From Oscarella lobularis (taxonomy: Eukaryota; Porifera; Homoscleromorpha; Homosclerophorida; Oscarellidae): DNA of 64,000 bases. The notes under the pieces are model-generated. The model searched no databases and was not told the DNA's origin. It saw only the letters and a list, made by a program, of their open reading frames with translations. Each line of letters starts with the position of its first letter. Positions within the stretch are counted from its first letter, which is position 1. A program made the translations under genes and the position numbers. The stretch lies in contig NC_089178.1 of the NCBI RefSeq assembly GCF_947507565.1, positions 1,736,001 through 1,800,000 of the forward strand, written 5' to 3'. Below, piece by piece: positions 39,701 to 51,737 of this stretch.

Positions 39701-41320
39701 CCACGATTTTAAATTTGTTCTCGAAAAGATTCAGACTGCTCCGTCGTATTCAGAGAGGTAAACCGAATTCAGTGCAAGAATTAATATAATTTTTGTTTTA
39801 TAATAGGAGGCTAAATCGCACTAAATCCTCTACATTGGCTCTAGCAACCATTAAATCAGACGAAGTAACAGAGCCAGGTTCGAAGCTTTCGTGGAAGGAA
39901 TTCGAACGTTTGCACAGCAGTGCATCAACTGGGGTAAAGAGAAATCGAAAAATCAGTCTTATTCCCGCAAAAATTCGTCTCCTTAGTTTTCAAAGCCTTT
40001 TCGCGCTTCGTTCTCACTCAGTCGGTCAAACTACGAACTGTCCAACGGACTCGGTGACAAATCGGCTACGCTACAGAGCCTCATCGCGCCTTCGTCTAGC
40101 AGTTGCCTTGTCAAAGTTGGAATTGAGAGCGCTGACGTGCAACACTGCGTGTACAAGAGCGTGTTGGTGAGTGCATATTGGCAGGAGTTTCTCGGATTAA
40201 TTGACGGAATTTAGTTGACTTCGAACGATCACACCGAGTCGGTGATTAGATCGGCTTTGGAAAAATTTAGCTTTCCTGTCTTTCCTGATATGTATCGTCT
40301 TATGTATTCGCCGTATCGCGGAAGTAAACAAGGGAGGTGGGAGTTAGATGCACCGTTCTATATCTCTTTGCTTATCAGAATCCGTGCCTTTACCGGATGG
40401 ATCTAATGTATTCTACGCCATTGATCGTGCGTCAGATTCTGTTCGACTCATTGTTCGAGACAAAGAATTGGGGTACGCTTCATGGTGTGGGAATAGATTG
40501 ATCAGATGTGAGACGATGTATACATAGGGAATCCGCTCAGCCCAGGGTGGTTGAAGTAAAGCAGTCAAAGAAAGGAAAGAAGCAAACTCCTAAGAAGGAG
40601 GTGTTTTCGACTAAAAGAACCGCGGTGACGGGTATGGCAGTTCCGCTGTTTGCCAGACGAGTAAGGAGGATCTCAATCGAAATTCTTACCACGGGCATCA
40701 TCTACTTTGTGCACTATAGCAATTGTCGCTATCGCTGACAGGAATAAAACCGAGCAGGTCAATCGACTGCGTTCCGAGCTTAGCTGGAAACTATGCACCT
40801 CTCACTACTATGAATCACATTATTCGCGTTGGATTGAAAGACTCGACAGAATCCTCTTGTCTATACAAAAGTCTTTTGGTAAGTAGCGAGAAAAAAAGGA
40901 TGCAATGATCTGATTAATTTGTGAAATAGGTAACCGAGCGAAATCGATCCAGTGACGTCATCGCTTCCGCTCTTGAAAAGCTCGGCGTAGACGGCACAGT
41001 TGACGAGTTCAGTCTCTATCAAGTTATCAATTCGAAAAGTTAGCGTCGCGATTTCTTCTCTCTTGCGCGTGCATTTCTGTACTAGAAGGGAGTCTTCTTG
41101 AAATTCCGTCAGATGCAAATGTATTTTATGCTATGAATGCCACGTCGGAGGATCATAAATTTCTTTTACAGCGAAAGTCGTCATCTCCCACGTGAGGTGG
41201 TGTTTGTGCGCTTATATATTTTTATACGTCTGTATATAAATTACTTTTCTACGCTTATAACCTATTAGGCTGAAGTTGACTCAGACTTTACTATCCTGTG
41301 TGCTAACACTAACCAGTTAG
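36783..41320 (+). CDS. RalGDS/RGL-type Ral GEF with three tandem RA domains
   Basis: RalGDS proteins bind Ras-GTP through one RA domain and activate Ral through a CDC25 (RasGEF) domain. It starts [19 protein letters not shown]. The REM domain has [20 protein letters not shown] and [12 protein letters not shown]. The catalytic region has [83 protein letters not shown] and [10 protein letters not shown]. The C-terminal half holds three successive RA-type units: [40 protein letters not shown]; and [20 protein letters not shown], each followed by the PxxxNVFYA-type strand. The last frame reaches a stop at 41193-41195, or splices (donor at 41191) to a short exon ending at 41320; I prefer the latter weakly. 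Vertebrate RalGDS/RGL have one RA domain. Confidence 0.88.
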
Positions 41321-42073
41321 CACTGTAAAAAAATACAAGCAACCTAGAGCACGAATTCAGAAGTCGCTAAATTTTAGCCACATGACAGTGCCGAGATGAC
41401 AATTATCCCAATTATCAGATGACAGCCGACGCGGCGACGCATGCTCCTACGCATTGACGGTATGCAGCTGGACGCGTCGATCTGAAAGCCTACGTTTTCG
41501 TCTTTCAGTCGTGGATTTGAGCACGTAAGCTATAAATCCGTTCGCATTCACTAAACGAAACGACGAATCAACCGTGACCACTTCAGTATACCCACTACGG
41601 TTCTTCTCATTCCTATCGCATCCTGCCAATTTTTGATCGAACTGGTGCGGCAAACACCACTACGCGCTGCATGTAGTCTATATCCCTCGTCAAGCTCATG
41701 ATGTATTTGATCACGGATACTAGAAAGAGATCCGTGATTGGATGTTCAAAAGCATTTCATAGGTTTGGAGCCAGATTTGCTCACGAAAATTGTATTTGAT
41801 AAAGGCCGGCCATCAAAACGAAATCCAGCAGGTCATCTTCTGATTCTTCATCAACCGATCACGTACGCTACATTTGGCCCAGAGTCTTCTTTCTAATCTG
41901 CCCATCTGCCCATCTGCGCGCTAAAGAGATGGAGGTATTAACCCGTTCTCCTCCTCCTCCTTTAGGAAAACATCATAAGCTCTACTAATAGAATTAACCA
42001 GTCTTCTCGCCAAGAATAAAATGCGGGAACTCGACTTCGTCACATCCATCTTCGTCGCGAGGAGAAGGAAACA
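41321..42073. other. No gene seen
   Basis: Intergenic interval before the fusion gene. A 68-codon minus-strand open frame at 41447-41653 has no splice or homology support. Confidence 0.5.
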
Positions 42074-45000
42074 ATGAGTCGCCAGATCGTCGCTAAGGCC
42101 CTGGGATTCGTTTGCCTCCTCACCGCCGCATCCACCACCCTCGTTCCGCGCGCCGTTCACGACGAATACGAGATGACGGTTGACGAAACGGCGGCTGGTC
42201 GAATCCGGATAAACGATCACGCGACGACGTTGTCGTCGTCGTCGCTGAACAAGTTGGACGTGACGGCGAACGACTATTTGATCGTTGCGAAGCCAACAAC
42301 GTGCTTCGTCGAACGCGACGCGACGGCGACGACGGCGGCGGCGGCGGCGTCGCCACCGACGTTCGACTTCGCGTTTCGTGACGCAACCGGATTCAACCTT
42401 AGCTCGCTTTCTCGTTCGGAGCGGTTTGACCGTCGCGTTGCCTCCCTGAGGGGCGGTGCCGCCGTCGCCGATTACGATCGCGACGGAAGACCCGATGTCT
42501 TCTTCGCCGTGCACGACGGCCCGAGTCGGCTTTACAAAAATAACGGTTTGCACATTCTTTGAGCTGACTGTCTTCCGGCGCTTATTGCCGCTTTTTGCGC
42601 AGGTGACGGTACGTTTAGAGACGTCAGCTGGGAAACAGGAATTGGACCGTCAATCAATGCAACGGGTGCCGTTTGGGCAGACGTCGATAGTGACGGCGAT
42701 GACGATCTCTTTGTTTTATCCGTTCATTTCCATCATCTGTACGTCAATGAGGTTAGTTCGTTTGTTATCGATGTGCAATCTAATAGACTGGCATTAGGGA
42801 GGCAAATTTGTTGATGATGCAATGAAAAGGAATCTCTCCGTTTCGTCGTCATTCCAGGGAGTCAGATTTATGCCCGCAGTTGGGGACTTCAATCAGGATG
42901 GCTATCCTGATCTTGTGGTTGCTGGCTGGTCAGATGACAATTCTAGCGCCTGCAGGGGGTCTCAGGTATTGCGTTAATAGCATGCTTTTTCTCTTTACTC
43001 ATTGTGGAGATGTTGCAGGTGTTTCAAAATCTTGGCAAAGTAAGGCCCGGGTAAGACGGAAGCCTTAGGTGTAACTAAATAAATATGCTTTATGTTTGGT
43101 TTGGCCTGACAGGTTCTTCGAGGAGGTCCGAGTTATTCCAGATGATGAGTCGGCAATCTGTGCATCATTGAACGTAAGTGCAACGAGACGAGATTATAGA
43201 GAAGCTTGTCGTAGAATCTAAGAGGGAGAACCTTTGTCCGTGGCAGGATTTCGATGGCGACGGGTGGCCGGATTTGGCTCTTGCGACAGCAAATGGAAAC
43301 TTGCGGTTATTCTGGAACCGTGGAGGCGGCGGCAGAGCAATGTTTGAAGAGTGCGCCCACGCCGACTGCAACGCCTCTGACAATGTATTGAGAACGCGCA
43401 TAATGTGTATCTGCATGCCAAATCTGTTGTATCAGGATGTTATCGGTCACGCAGTCGCCGATTGGAACAACGACGAACGTTTGGACTTGTTCTTAACCGG
43501 ATTCAATGGCAGTCAGCTTCTGCGCGGTCAAAAAGATCGCTCGTTTGACTCTTTTAATTTCCTCGAGGTGAATTATGCAGTAGTTGGTTGATTAATTAAT
43601 TAATTAATATATTTTAGGCCTGGAGTGATGGGCAGTGGGGAATTGGCTCGGTACCTTTAGATGTAAATAACGACGGATACGTTGATGTTGCTTTAGCAAG
43701 CTGTACATTACCAAAATACCTGCGCTCATACAAACGCAAATGTTGTGTCTTTTAGTTCATGAAAGGTCGCGAATGCCTGTAGGCTTGTGGATAAATAGCG
43801 GCGTTGAGGGCAACTTTTCCATGACAAATGCAAGCAAAAGGCAACTCAAATTTTCTACTGCTAGCCATTTCTGTAGGCGACACATACGCTTCCATTGGCG
43901 GAAAGAAGTATAAGTGCCCGAGGGATTCTCAAATTTGATTATGACGGTGCGAAAAGGAGTATAATTTGTCTGTCTATAATATACGGCTTCGCAATTGCAG
44001 GGGATGGCGACGAGGATATTCTTCTAAGAAGCAACGTGGGAGATCCTGCGCTTTATGAAAATCTAATAGGAAATCGCAACTACTGGCTTCGCGTTCGCGT
44101 CATGAATCCGTTAGTAAACGCCTTGAAATGCATGACGTACATTGAACTCTTCCATCAGATGTCCGAATGGGAATGCCGACAAGCTGTGCGACAGCCTTCA
44201 CGCCCGGGTTACCGTTAGAAGTCTCGGCAGCGACATGGTTCAGGTTTGATTGCCACTGAATCAGCACTTCACTTTTCCAAATTGTGTCGCCGCAGGTGAG
44301 ACATATTGGCGCTGGAGCCCATTTCATGGCCCAGAACGAAATTGAAGCTCACTTTGGCCTGGGTTCGCGTCCCTTACCTGTCAACGTTCACGTCTACTGG
44401 CCTGCGTTGGCGGTGTGGATGGAGTATACCAACGTGCTTCCGAACAGGGTATTCGTTGTTGTGGCTCCTACGACGGATGAGTGAGTATTGACTATTTAAT
44501 TAGAAGGAGCTCCAACGCGCTCCTTTTTAGTGATTCGTTTCAGAGCAATTCTAGCGTCCACTACAGTCAAGTGAACGCGTGTCCTCGCCTCGTAGTCACC
44601 GCTGTGACTCAAGTAGTAGAGTTAGAGCTTGTAAATTGATCCTAATTGAATGTTTGCAGTCAAGTCTGGCCGCTGTTTCCATTGGGTCAGACGCTCGAAC
44701 TGTCTCTGTCGTTCTCAACAACGCTTCAATGCCTCAGACGGTGAGGTTCGAGTATACGATCAGAGCCCAGTCGTCGACGTGCCTCGACTGTCAAGCAAGC
44801 AGCGCTCTTGTCACGCTCAACGTTCGGAGCCCGAACCCAAATGACTACTGCAGCAAAATGTTCGCTCCATCAACATCCGATTGGTGAGTTTGTGGTGAGA
44901 TTCATTTGTAGTGAGAGAATCTCTAAGCCAGAGAAATTGGATCAAAGAAATATTGGTATGTTTAGGCGATTTGATGGCTTTTCCAATAACCTGATGAACA

Positions 45001-48000
45001 CAAATTGGGGAGCCATCGACCAGCACTTAGCCCGAGAGGTTCCGTCCGCTTACAGCGATGGGTTGTTGGCACCGGCTGCTCAATGTACGGAAAATGCAAG
45101 GTTAGATTAGTGCTGTTATCCGAGCTCAGTACCATCCATTTGTTGTGAGCAGAATGAATGGACAGTGCGCTTATCCTACGGAAAATCTGGGCAAAGGGAG
45201 CACGAGGCCTTCAGCGAGAAACATTAGCAACGTGCTATTGTCTCAGGTAATATTGATTTCTTTCTGATTGTGCCTTGAATAATGGCTTTTTTGTTACTTG
45301 CTTTTTTATATAGTCTATGTCTATACCGTCTGCTCGCAAGATCAACGATCTTGCGACGGTGTTTGGTCAGTTCTTGGCTCATGACACAGACTTGGCCACT
45401 CGTTCAAAGCGATCTGGTTCGTATCATCGGTATGGTCAAGCTTGGATGCCTATCACTGTGCCCAAGGTACATAGTTCAGTTATCTAAGAGTAGCGACCGT
45501 TGGAATAATTACGCTGTTTAATTTTAGGGTGACATTCAGTTTGATCCCTACGATCTTGGCTCGCAAGAGATTCCGTTCATTAGGTCAACGTTCGACGAGT
45601 AAACAACTATCGCGTCGCGTATAAAAACTCCCAGCATGCACCTCTCTGTTTCCATCTAAGGCTGTGCAGTGGTCCTGCTGTGAATCGACCAAGCGAACAG
45701 ACCAACAGAATATCGTCTTACATCGACGGTTCGCTGGTGTACGGTCACAACGAAGAGATCATGAAAAAGCTCAGGACGTTTGAAAACGGAAAGTTGATAT
45801 TGCAAGAAGGTGGCTATCCTCCCGTGAGTGCAATCGTGTAGAGAAGCCCAACCTTACCTGATTTGCCGTTCTTCCCCTTTTTTTGTTCGCAGTTCAACAC
45901 AATGGGAATCACGAACGACAATCCAGTTGGAGCACCGGAGAAGAAACTTCTTGCTGCTGGCGACAGTCGCATCAACGAAACGCCGCCGCTTACGGCACTT
46001 CATACGCTGTTTGCTCGCGAGCACAACAGACAGTGCGACGAATATCTAAGCGATCATCCCGGGGTACTTCTGAATCGCATCCAATGCATTATAATCGACC
46101 AACTGGTCTACGCGTATTCGTTTGCAGGCTACTGATGAGAAAACTTTTCAGGCTGCCCGACAAATGGTGGTGGCCGTGTGGCAGGCGATCACCTTCCGCG
46201 AATTTCTTCCCGCTATAGTGGGAGAGTCTATGCCGCCCTATACCGGCTACAATGCAAGTGCTAACGCGGACGTGGGCAACGCTTTTGCTACGGCAGCGTT
46301 TCGGTACTGCTTTAGAAGAAAATCCGATAAACAATATTTATATTCTTTATATGGCTGTAGTTACGGGCACAGCCAAGTGAATTCTGAAATTTGGAGATTT
46401 GAAGCGGATTGGTCTCCCATTGCTCAAGGTCATCTTAATCTGCGCGACGCCTTTTTTTCTCCCGAGCGCGTTCTGCAAGAGGGCGGCATTGATCCGATAC
46501 TGAGAGGCGCCGTCTACCAGACGGCTCAGCAAGTGGACACTCAGGTACGAGCTAGAGAGGATTGATTTTGTGTTGAATTAGCTGGTGAGATTGCCGATAG
46601 ATTGTTGACGAACTGCGAAACTTCATGTTTTTGAAAGGCAAAGATGAAACGCTCGACTTGGCCTCCGTAAATATTCAAAGAGGCCGCGATCACGGTCTCC
46701 CCGACTACAATACGGCCAGACAGCACCTCGGCTTGACACGTACGAAAATGAACTCAATCGAACGGCTCGATTTTTTAACCCTCGCGGTGTTCTTCAACGT
46801 AGGGTATTCTAGTTTTTCTGAAATTACCGACGACGTTGACGTCGCCATGAAATTGGAGAACCTCTACGGAAATATTGACAATGTTGATCTGTGGGTGGGA
46901 GGATTGGCCGAAAAGAAAGTCGCTGGTTCGGAATTAGGGCCGCTATTCGAAACGTAGCTCCAAAAAAATGGCTAATTTGTATGACGGATAATCTATGTAT
47001 TTGCAGTTTCTTTCGAAAGAATTTTCTACGCCTTCGTGACGGAGACCGTTTCTGGTACGAACGCTTCATGACATCGCAGGTCTGTCATGCAAACTCGCGC
47101 ACGTGGCAATCGACGTTCCTTACTCCAACGTCTATTTCTACAGCAAATTGCCAAGGTTCACAATTTGACGTTGGCAACGTTGATTCGACTCAACACAGAC
47201 TTTCAAGACGTGCCGGAAAATATCTTCTTTTCGCTAAAAGACTGTACTGAGGTTCGTGATCATCAGTGCGTCAACGCGGGATTCACGCAACCTGTTGTGC
47301 CGGTACACATGGGTTCCGATTGTCGGCGATACTTTCCTTCGACCAGCACAAGGTTTGTTCAGAGTGTACGTTATATTGATATAGTGCGGGGGTCCTCTTC
47401 TCGCTCCTAACACCCTGTTTCACATAGACGTCTAGATGGATTTTCCAACAATATGTTGACGGACAGGACGACATGGGGCTCGAATCAGCAATATCTTGTT
47501 CGTGATGTGCCGGCCGCTTATGCCGATGGCGTCGTTGCTCCCAGTGCCCAGTGCACGATGAAAAATCGGTACGCATCTGATTGCAGAACTGTCAAATATG
47601 TTGCTTGAGTCGCCGCGGTGTTGTAGGAACCGAAGCGAATGCTTTTATCCGGACGAAAACGACGGGCAGGGATGCACGCGTCCGTCGCCGCGGGTCGTCA
47701 GCAACGAGCTGTTTCAGCAGAGCGAGTCTGCTCATTCTCGTCGCGGTCTCAGCGACTTTCTGACCGTCTTTGGACAGTTCCTTGCTCACGACACCGATTC
47801 TTCGACACGTCTCGGACGCATAGGATCGAGTCTGACCGGAACAACCGCCTGGTTTCCCATCAGCGTTCCAGAAGTCGGGCTTATTGTTTAAGCAAGCCTA
47901 GAGAAAAAAATTATCGCTCTTTTTCTGTTAGGGTGACAATCAGTTTGATCCGTATAAGACCGGAAAAGAGCAGATGCCGTTTTTAAGATCAACCTATGAC

Positions 48001-49968
48001 GAGTAATTAAGTAGATGACTACAATAGCAGATTTCTTTTCACATATTTGTCTAATACTATAGAATGTGTACTGGTCCGACGATGGGTCGTCCCGCCGAGC
48101 AGATTAACCGAATATCATCATATATCGATGCATCAATGGTGTACGGCTCAGACGACGTCGCGACGAAACTGCGGAGTATGAAGAACGGCAAACTGATCGT
48201 ACAAGAAGGAGACTACCCACCCGTACGAGAACATAAAATATCCAAGCTTGCCTTGCACAATCTCTTTTTTTTCTAGTACAACAACTATGGCCTGCCCAAC
48301 GATAATCCAACAGGCAGGCCAGCTAATGAACTTCTAGTGGCCGGCGACGCGCGTATCAACGAACAACCGACACTTATTGCTCTTCACACGCTTTTCGTCC
48401 GCGAGCACAATCGACTGTGCGACGAGCATCTCAAAAAGTATCCCTCGGTAAAACATAAGTACTGTACTGCTGTTGCGTCAAAATTATATCCCGTCGTGGG
48501 ATTTGTTTGCAGGCGTCGGACGAAGAGATCTATCAGGCAGCTCGAAGGATTGTCATAGGCGAGATTCAGGCGATCACTTTTCGCGAGTATCTTCCCGCCG
48601 TGATTGGCAGAGAGATGCCGGCGTATACTGGATATAATTCGAGTATCAATGCTGACGTGGGAAACGCATTTTCTACTGCCGCTTTCAGGTATAGTAGGGG
48701 GCGAGAAAACCAACTATGATCAGTGCGCGTGACGCCTCTTGTACGTGCGATAGATTTGGTCACAGTCAAGTTGGATCTGAGCTGTGGAGACTTGAAGCCG
48801 ACGGGTCGGTGTCGCCACGTGGTCATCTGAACCTTCGAGACGCTTACTTTTCTCCCGAGAGAGTTCTTCGCGAAGGAGGTATTGATCCATTGCTTCGAGG
48901 TTCTGTCCGCCAGCCAGCGCAAGAGGTGGACACACTGGTGAGGGAGAAAGCAGTAAATATGTTGTTGGCTTCTATAAAGTCTTGCTTCAGGTCGTAGATG
49001 AGCTACGAAATGTGCTGTTTCCCAAAGCTCTTCGGGATACACTAGATTTGGTATCCATCAACATTCAAAGAGGTCGGGATCACGGACTGCCTGATTTTAA
49101 TTCGGCTAAGGTCCATTTGAAACAAGAACGTACGTTTTATGCCTCTCCGCCTACTGTCAGTGCTAAGCCTATAGAGTATATATACCTTTAGTGAATTTTC
49201 TAATCGATTTATTATTATATTCACTACAGTATCTCAGTGTATTTGGATTTTTTGCAGGCTATAGTTCGTTTTCGGAGATTACGGACGATCCCACAGTATC
49301 ACAGAAACTCCAAGAGCTCTACCACGACGTCAATAACGTTGACATGTGGGTAGGCGGGTTGGCAGAAAAGAAAGTCGACGGCAGTGAACTTGGGCCACTA
49401 TTCGAAAAGTAAAAGCAAACGTCGTAGAAGGCAGCATCACTGATCTGGTTCTGCTTGCAGGCTGCTTGTAATGAATTTTATTCGCGTTCGTGATGGAGAC
49501 CGTTTTTGGTATGAGAAAATCATGACTCCGGACGTAAGTGGCAATAATGACGTAACTTACTTTTCACGCAAACACCCTCTCTAGGAAATCACAATGGTTC
49601 ACCAGCAGACCATGTCTCAGATTATCAAGATGAATACAGGATATAATAACGTTCCAGAAAACGTGTTCTTTGCTCTTCAAACGTGCAAATCTGTTGAAAA
49701 TCATCAGTGTGTAGCGCCAGTGGACTCTTCGGCGCCAGAGTCGAAGATATGGGAAAGTGCTGGTGGCATTGCTATCATCGTCACAGCTTCTGTTTTGTTT
49801 GTTGTGTGCTGCATCGCTGTTGCTGTTTGCAGCTACGTTTGTTCTCGCAGGCGCAAAGAGGTCAAGGTTGACTCAAGGAAGGAAAGCCGACAAAACTTGA
49901 AGCTCGCAGCAGCAAATAATGATGTTGTGACTGTGAACGAATATGTTGACGCCGAAACGAAGACGTGA
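42074..49968 (+). CDS. FG-GAP/ASPIC ectodomain fused to two haem peroxidase domains and a TM anchor
   Basis: One long multi-exon gene. A signal peptide (MSRQIVAKALGFVCLLTAAS) is followed by a CRTAC1-like beta-propeller with at least seven Ca-binding DxDxDG-type loops: DYDRDGRPD, DVDSDGDDD, DFNQDGYPD, DFDGDGWPD, DWNNDERLD, DVNNDGYVD, DYDGDGDED. An ASPIC/UnbV-like stretch (GAGAHFMAQNEIEAHFGLGS) follows. Then come two animal haem peroxidase domains, each with distal FGQFLAHDTD, SSYIDxSxVYG, ALHTLFxREHNR, proximal AFRxGHSQV, INIQRGRDHGLPD-type and RDGDRFWYE motifs. The end has a TM helix (GIAIIVTASVLFVVCCIAVA) and a short basic cytosolic tail. The exon before 44884 encodes both the end of the ASPIC linker and the peroxidase-1 start (NDYCSKMFAPSTSD). 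The exon at about 47140-47355 spans the end of peroxidase 1 (VPENIFFSLKDC) and the start of peroxidase 2 (DCRRYFPSTST). So it reads as one polypeptide. Confidence 0.87.
43590..43608. repeat. (attaa)/(ttaa)n microsatellite in intron
   Basis: Short attaattaattaatta tract just before an acceptor in the fusion gene. Confidence 0.8.
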
Positions 49969-49969
49969 T

Positions 49970-49993
49970 GCCATAGATACTAGTATCTATGGC
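49970..49993. repeat. Perfect 24-base palindrome after the fusion-gene stop
   Basis: Half-site gccatagatact is followed directly by its reverse complement agtatctatggc, starting two bases after the TGA. In the mRNA it would form a short 3' UTR hairpin; as DNA it could be a protein-binding dyad. Confidence 0.9.
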
Positions 49994-50289
49994 GAGACAT
50001 AAACGACCTAATTTAGTGCATTTCTTAGAAAAAAAGAAAAAATTTCGGTAGCTTAGCGCGCGTTAGAAATTCAGCGAAGTACGAACGAACGAACGAAACG
50101 GGTAGGATTTTTACGTGTACGATGTAGCAGAAACGTTTGCTGACTCTTTTAGTAACAGTTTAGTAATAGAGGGCGTCTTTAGGTACATAATAGAGGTCTC
50201 ACTCGATCATAGTCGACTTCTAGGGGGTGTTACCACACTGTTCTTCTCCACAGTGAGTTCTGCGCCGAATCTGAGTCGTTGGGTTGCAA
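49994..50289. other. Intergenic interval upstream of CARD array
   Basis: Contains a short cgaacgaacgaa repeat near 50085 and the 5' segment shared by the three CARD genes (tctagggggtgttaccaca ... ttctccacagtgagttct). Confidence 0.55.
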
Positions 50290-51243
50290 ATGAACTCCGA
50301 GGATCCTTGGAAAGACGTTGTAGATCGAAATAGACAGTTTCTTGATGATAATCTGGCCGTTGACCGTTCCTTGGTGTATCGTCTGATGGAGCCTGGTCTT
50401 CTGACGGCTAACGATATGGATGAAATCAATGCTGTCACTCTTGATCCCAAAAAATTGGATTTACTTTTACGAAAATTGCGCACGAAAGGTCGAAAGAAAG
50501 AGACCTTTGCAACGTTTTTGGAAGTGCTAAGGAAAGCGGGTCGCCAGTGGATTGTAGACGAATTACGTAAGTTGCAGTACCTTTTTGGTTTAACTAACTA
50601 AACAGAAGACATAACTTGGTGTATGTAGTTGCAAGAGCTGACAAGCCAGATTCAAATAAAAGTCATTTCTCTTCAAGTTCGACTTGGGATGTGAAGGACT
50701 TGCGTTCTCAACGACCGGTAGCTACCACGCATGCATATAGATCGCTTTTATATTTATACTGTGCTCGCACACTAGGAAAGTGTATCTACTGAGCCAAACC
50801 CCCCATCAACACCAGAGCCTTCTAGGCCAAATTCCACTGGAAGATTAGGTGTTTCTTATTCTACCGTTTTTGCTGTACTCACGGTAGTTGTTGGTATTGG
50901 ATTTGTGATGATGATGACATCAGAACCACAAGGAAAGGGATTGGGTGTTCTTAATATGCCTTTGAATGAATTTATTCTTGTTGTGAGTGCCAATGGTCAT
51001 CGTAAATGGTATGACATCGGTCTGAAATTGGGACTTACAGGGAATTATTTGGAGGGTCTTGAGCATGATAACCTTCACAGGAGTGGTACTTATAGGCTTC
51101 AAGCTCTGCTTCAGACTTACTATGAAATGAAAGGAGACACAAAAGAAATGCGTGAAGCTGTACTACGAGCGTGCATTTATGCTGGAATTGAAGGATCATT
51201 GAGAGATGCTATACAGAAAGAGGGCTACTCATGGACTTTTTAG
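50290..51243 (+). CDS. CARD-TM-Death domain protein, copy A
   Basis: Three exons (50290-50566, about 50630-50711, about 50774-51243). Exon 1 is a CARD-like helical bundle: DRNRQFLDDNLAVDRSLVYR, then LMEPGLLTANDMDEINAV, then KLDLLLRKLRTKGRKKETFA and TFLEVLRKAGRQWIVDEL. Exon 2 is a polar Ser-rich linker. Exon 3 has a Pro/Ser/Thr-rich stretch, a single hydrophobic helix (STVFAVLTVVVGIGFVMMM) and a Death-like domain (KWYDIGLKLGLTGNYLEGLE ... AVLRACIYAGIEGSLRDAI) ending in YSWTF. It is a membrane-anchored adaptor with death-fold domains on both sides of the membrane segment in sequence. No signal peptide is seen, so topology is unclear. A TTG six bases upstream is in frame, but the ATG at 50290 is used. 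Confidence 0.85.
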
Positions 51244-51737
51244 ACCGCGCTAGCCAGGTGGGAAAACGAATTTTTTTCTTATGTTCTTAGTTAGACATAT
51301 TTGTTTGACATACGTGGCTGTCCTCTTTTGATATCTTACTTTTGACGACGGTACACCTGCGGAGGCAATTGGGTTGTGGGCGTAGCGCGCACGGACCCGG
51401 GGCGGATGGTGTGCACCGACTCTCCGGGGAGACTCATCCCGGCCGGTGCGGATACCAATCCAAACCCCCGACAGCCCGGCGGCCATTGCTCGAGAAAGAG
51501 CAAGTACCTGTGGGAGGGAGAGGGAGGGGCGACGCTCGAGCGGAGAAGGCGCGAATGAGGGGCCTCGCGTGCTTGCCTACCCGCGCCACGCCCCTCGTGC
51601 GTCATCAAATACGTTTACCATTGGCTAAACTCCACATTCCTATACGTCACGTGATTCGTCGGCTTCTGGGAGGTGTTACCACACACTGCTCTTCTCCACA
51701 GTGAGTTCTACGCCGAATCCGAGTCTTTGGGTTGCAA
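51244..51737. other. Intergenic A-B with GC-rich insertion
   Basis: The first 95 bases and the last 100 match the B-C interval almost exactly. Between them, about 51340-51645, is extra GC-rich DNA absent from B-C, with self-complementary pieces such as gactctccggggagactc. I do not recognise an RNA or transposon family. It includes gtattgg-free, CpG-rich sequence unlike its neighbours. Confidence 0.6.

Noticed and set aside
41921-42553. 210-codon minus-strand frame rich in Arg
   Set aside because: It is antisense to the first exon of the fusion gene, whose signal peptide and propeller loops are clear; the Arg run mirrors GCG/GTC-rich codons.
44880-45000. Separate gene start for the peroxidase part
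   Set aside because: The exon ending at 44884 already contains both the ASPIC linker and the peroxidase-1 opening (CSKMFAPSTSD), mirrored at the peroxidase 1/2 border, and no signal peptide or promoter-like gap is seen.
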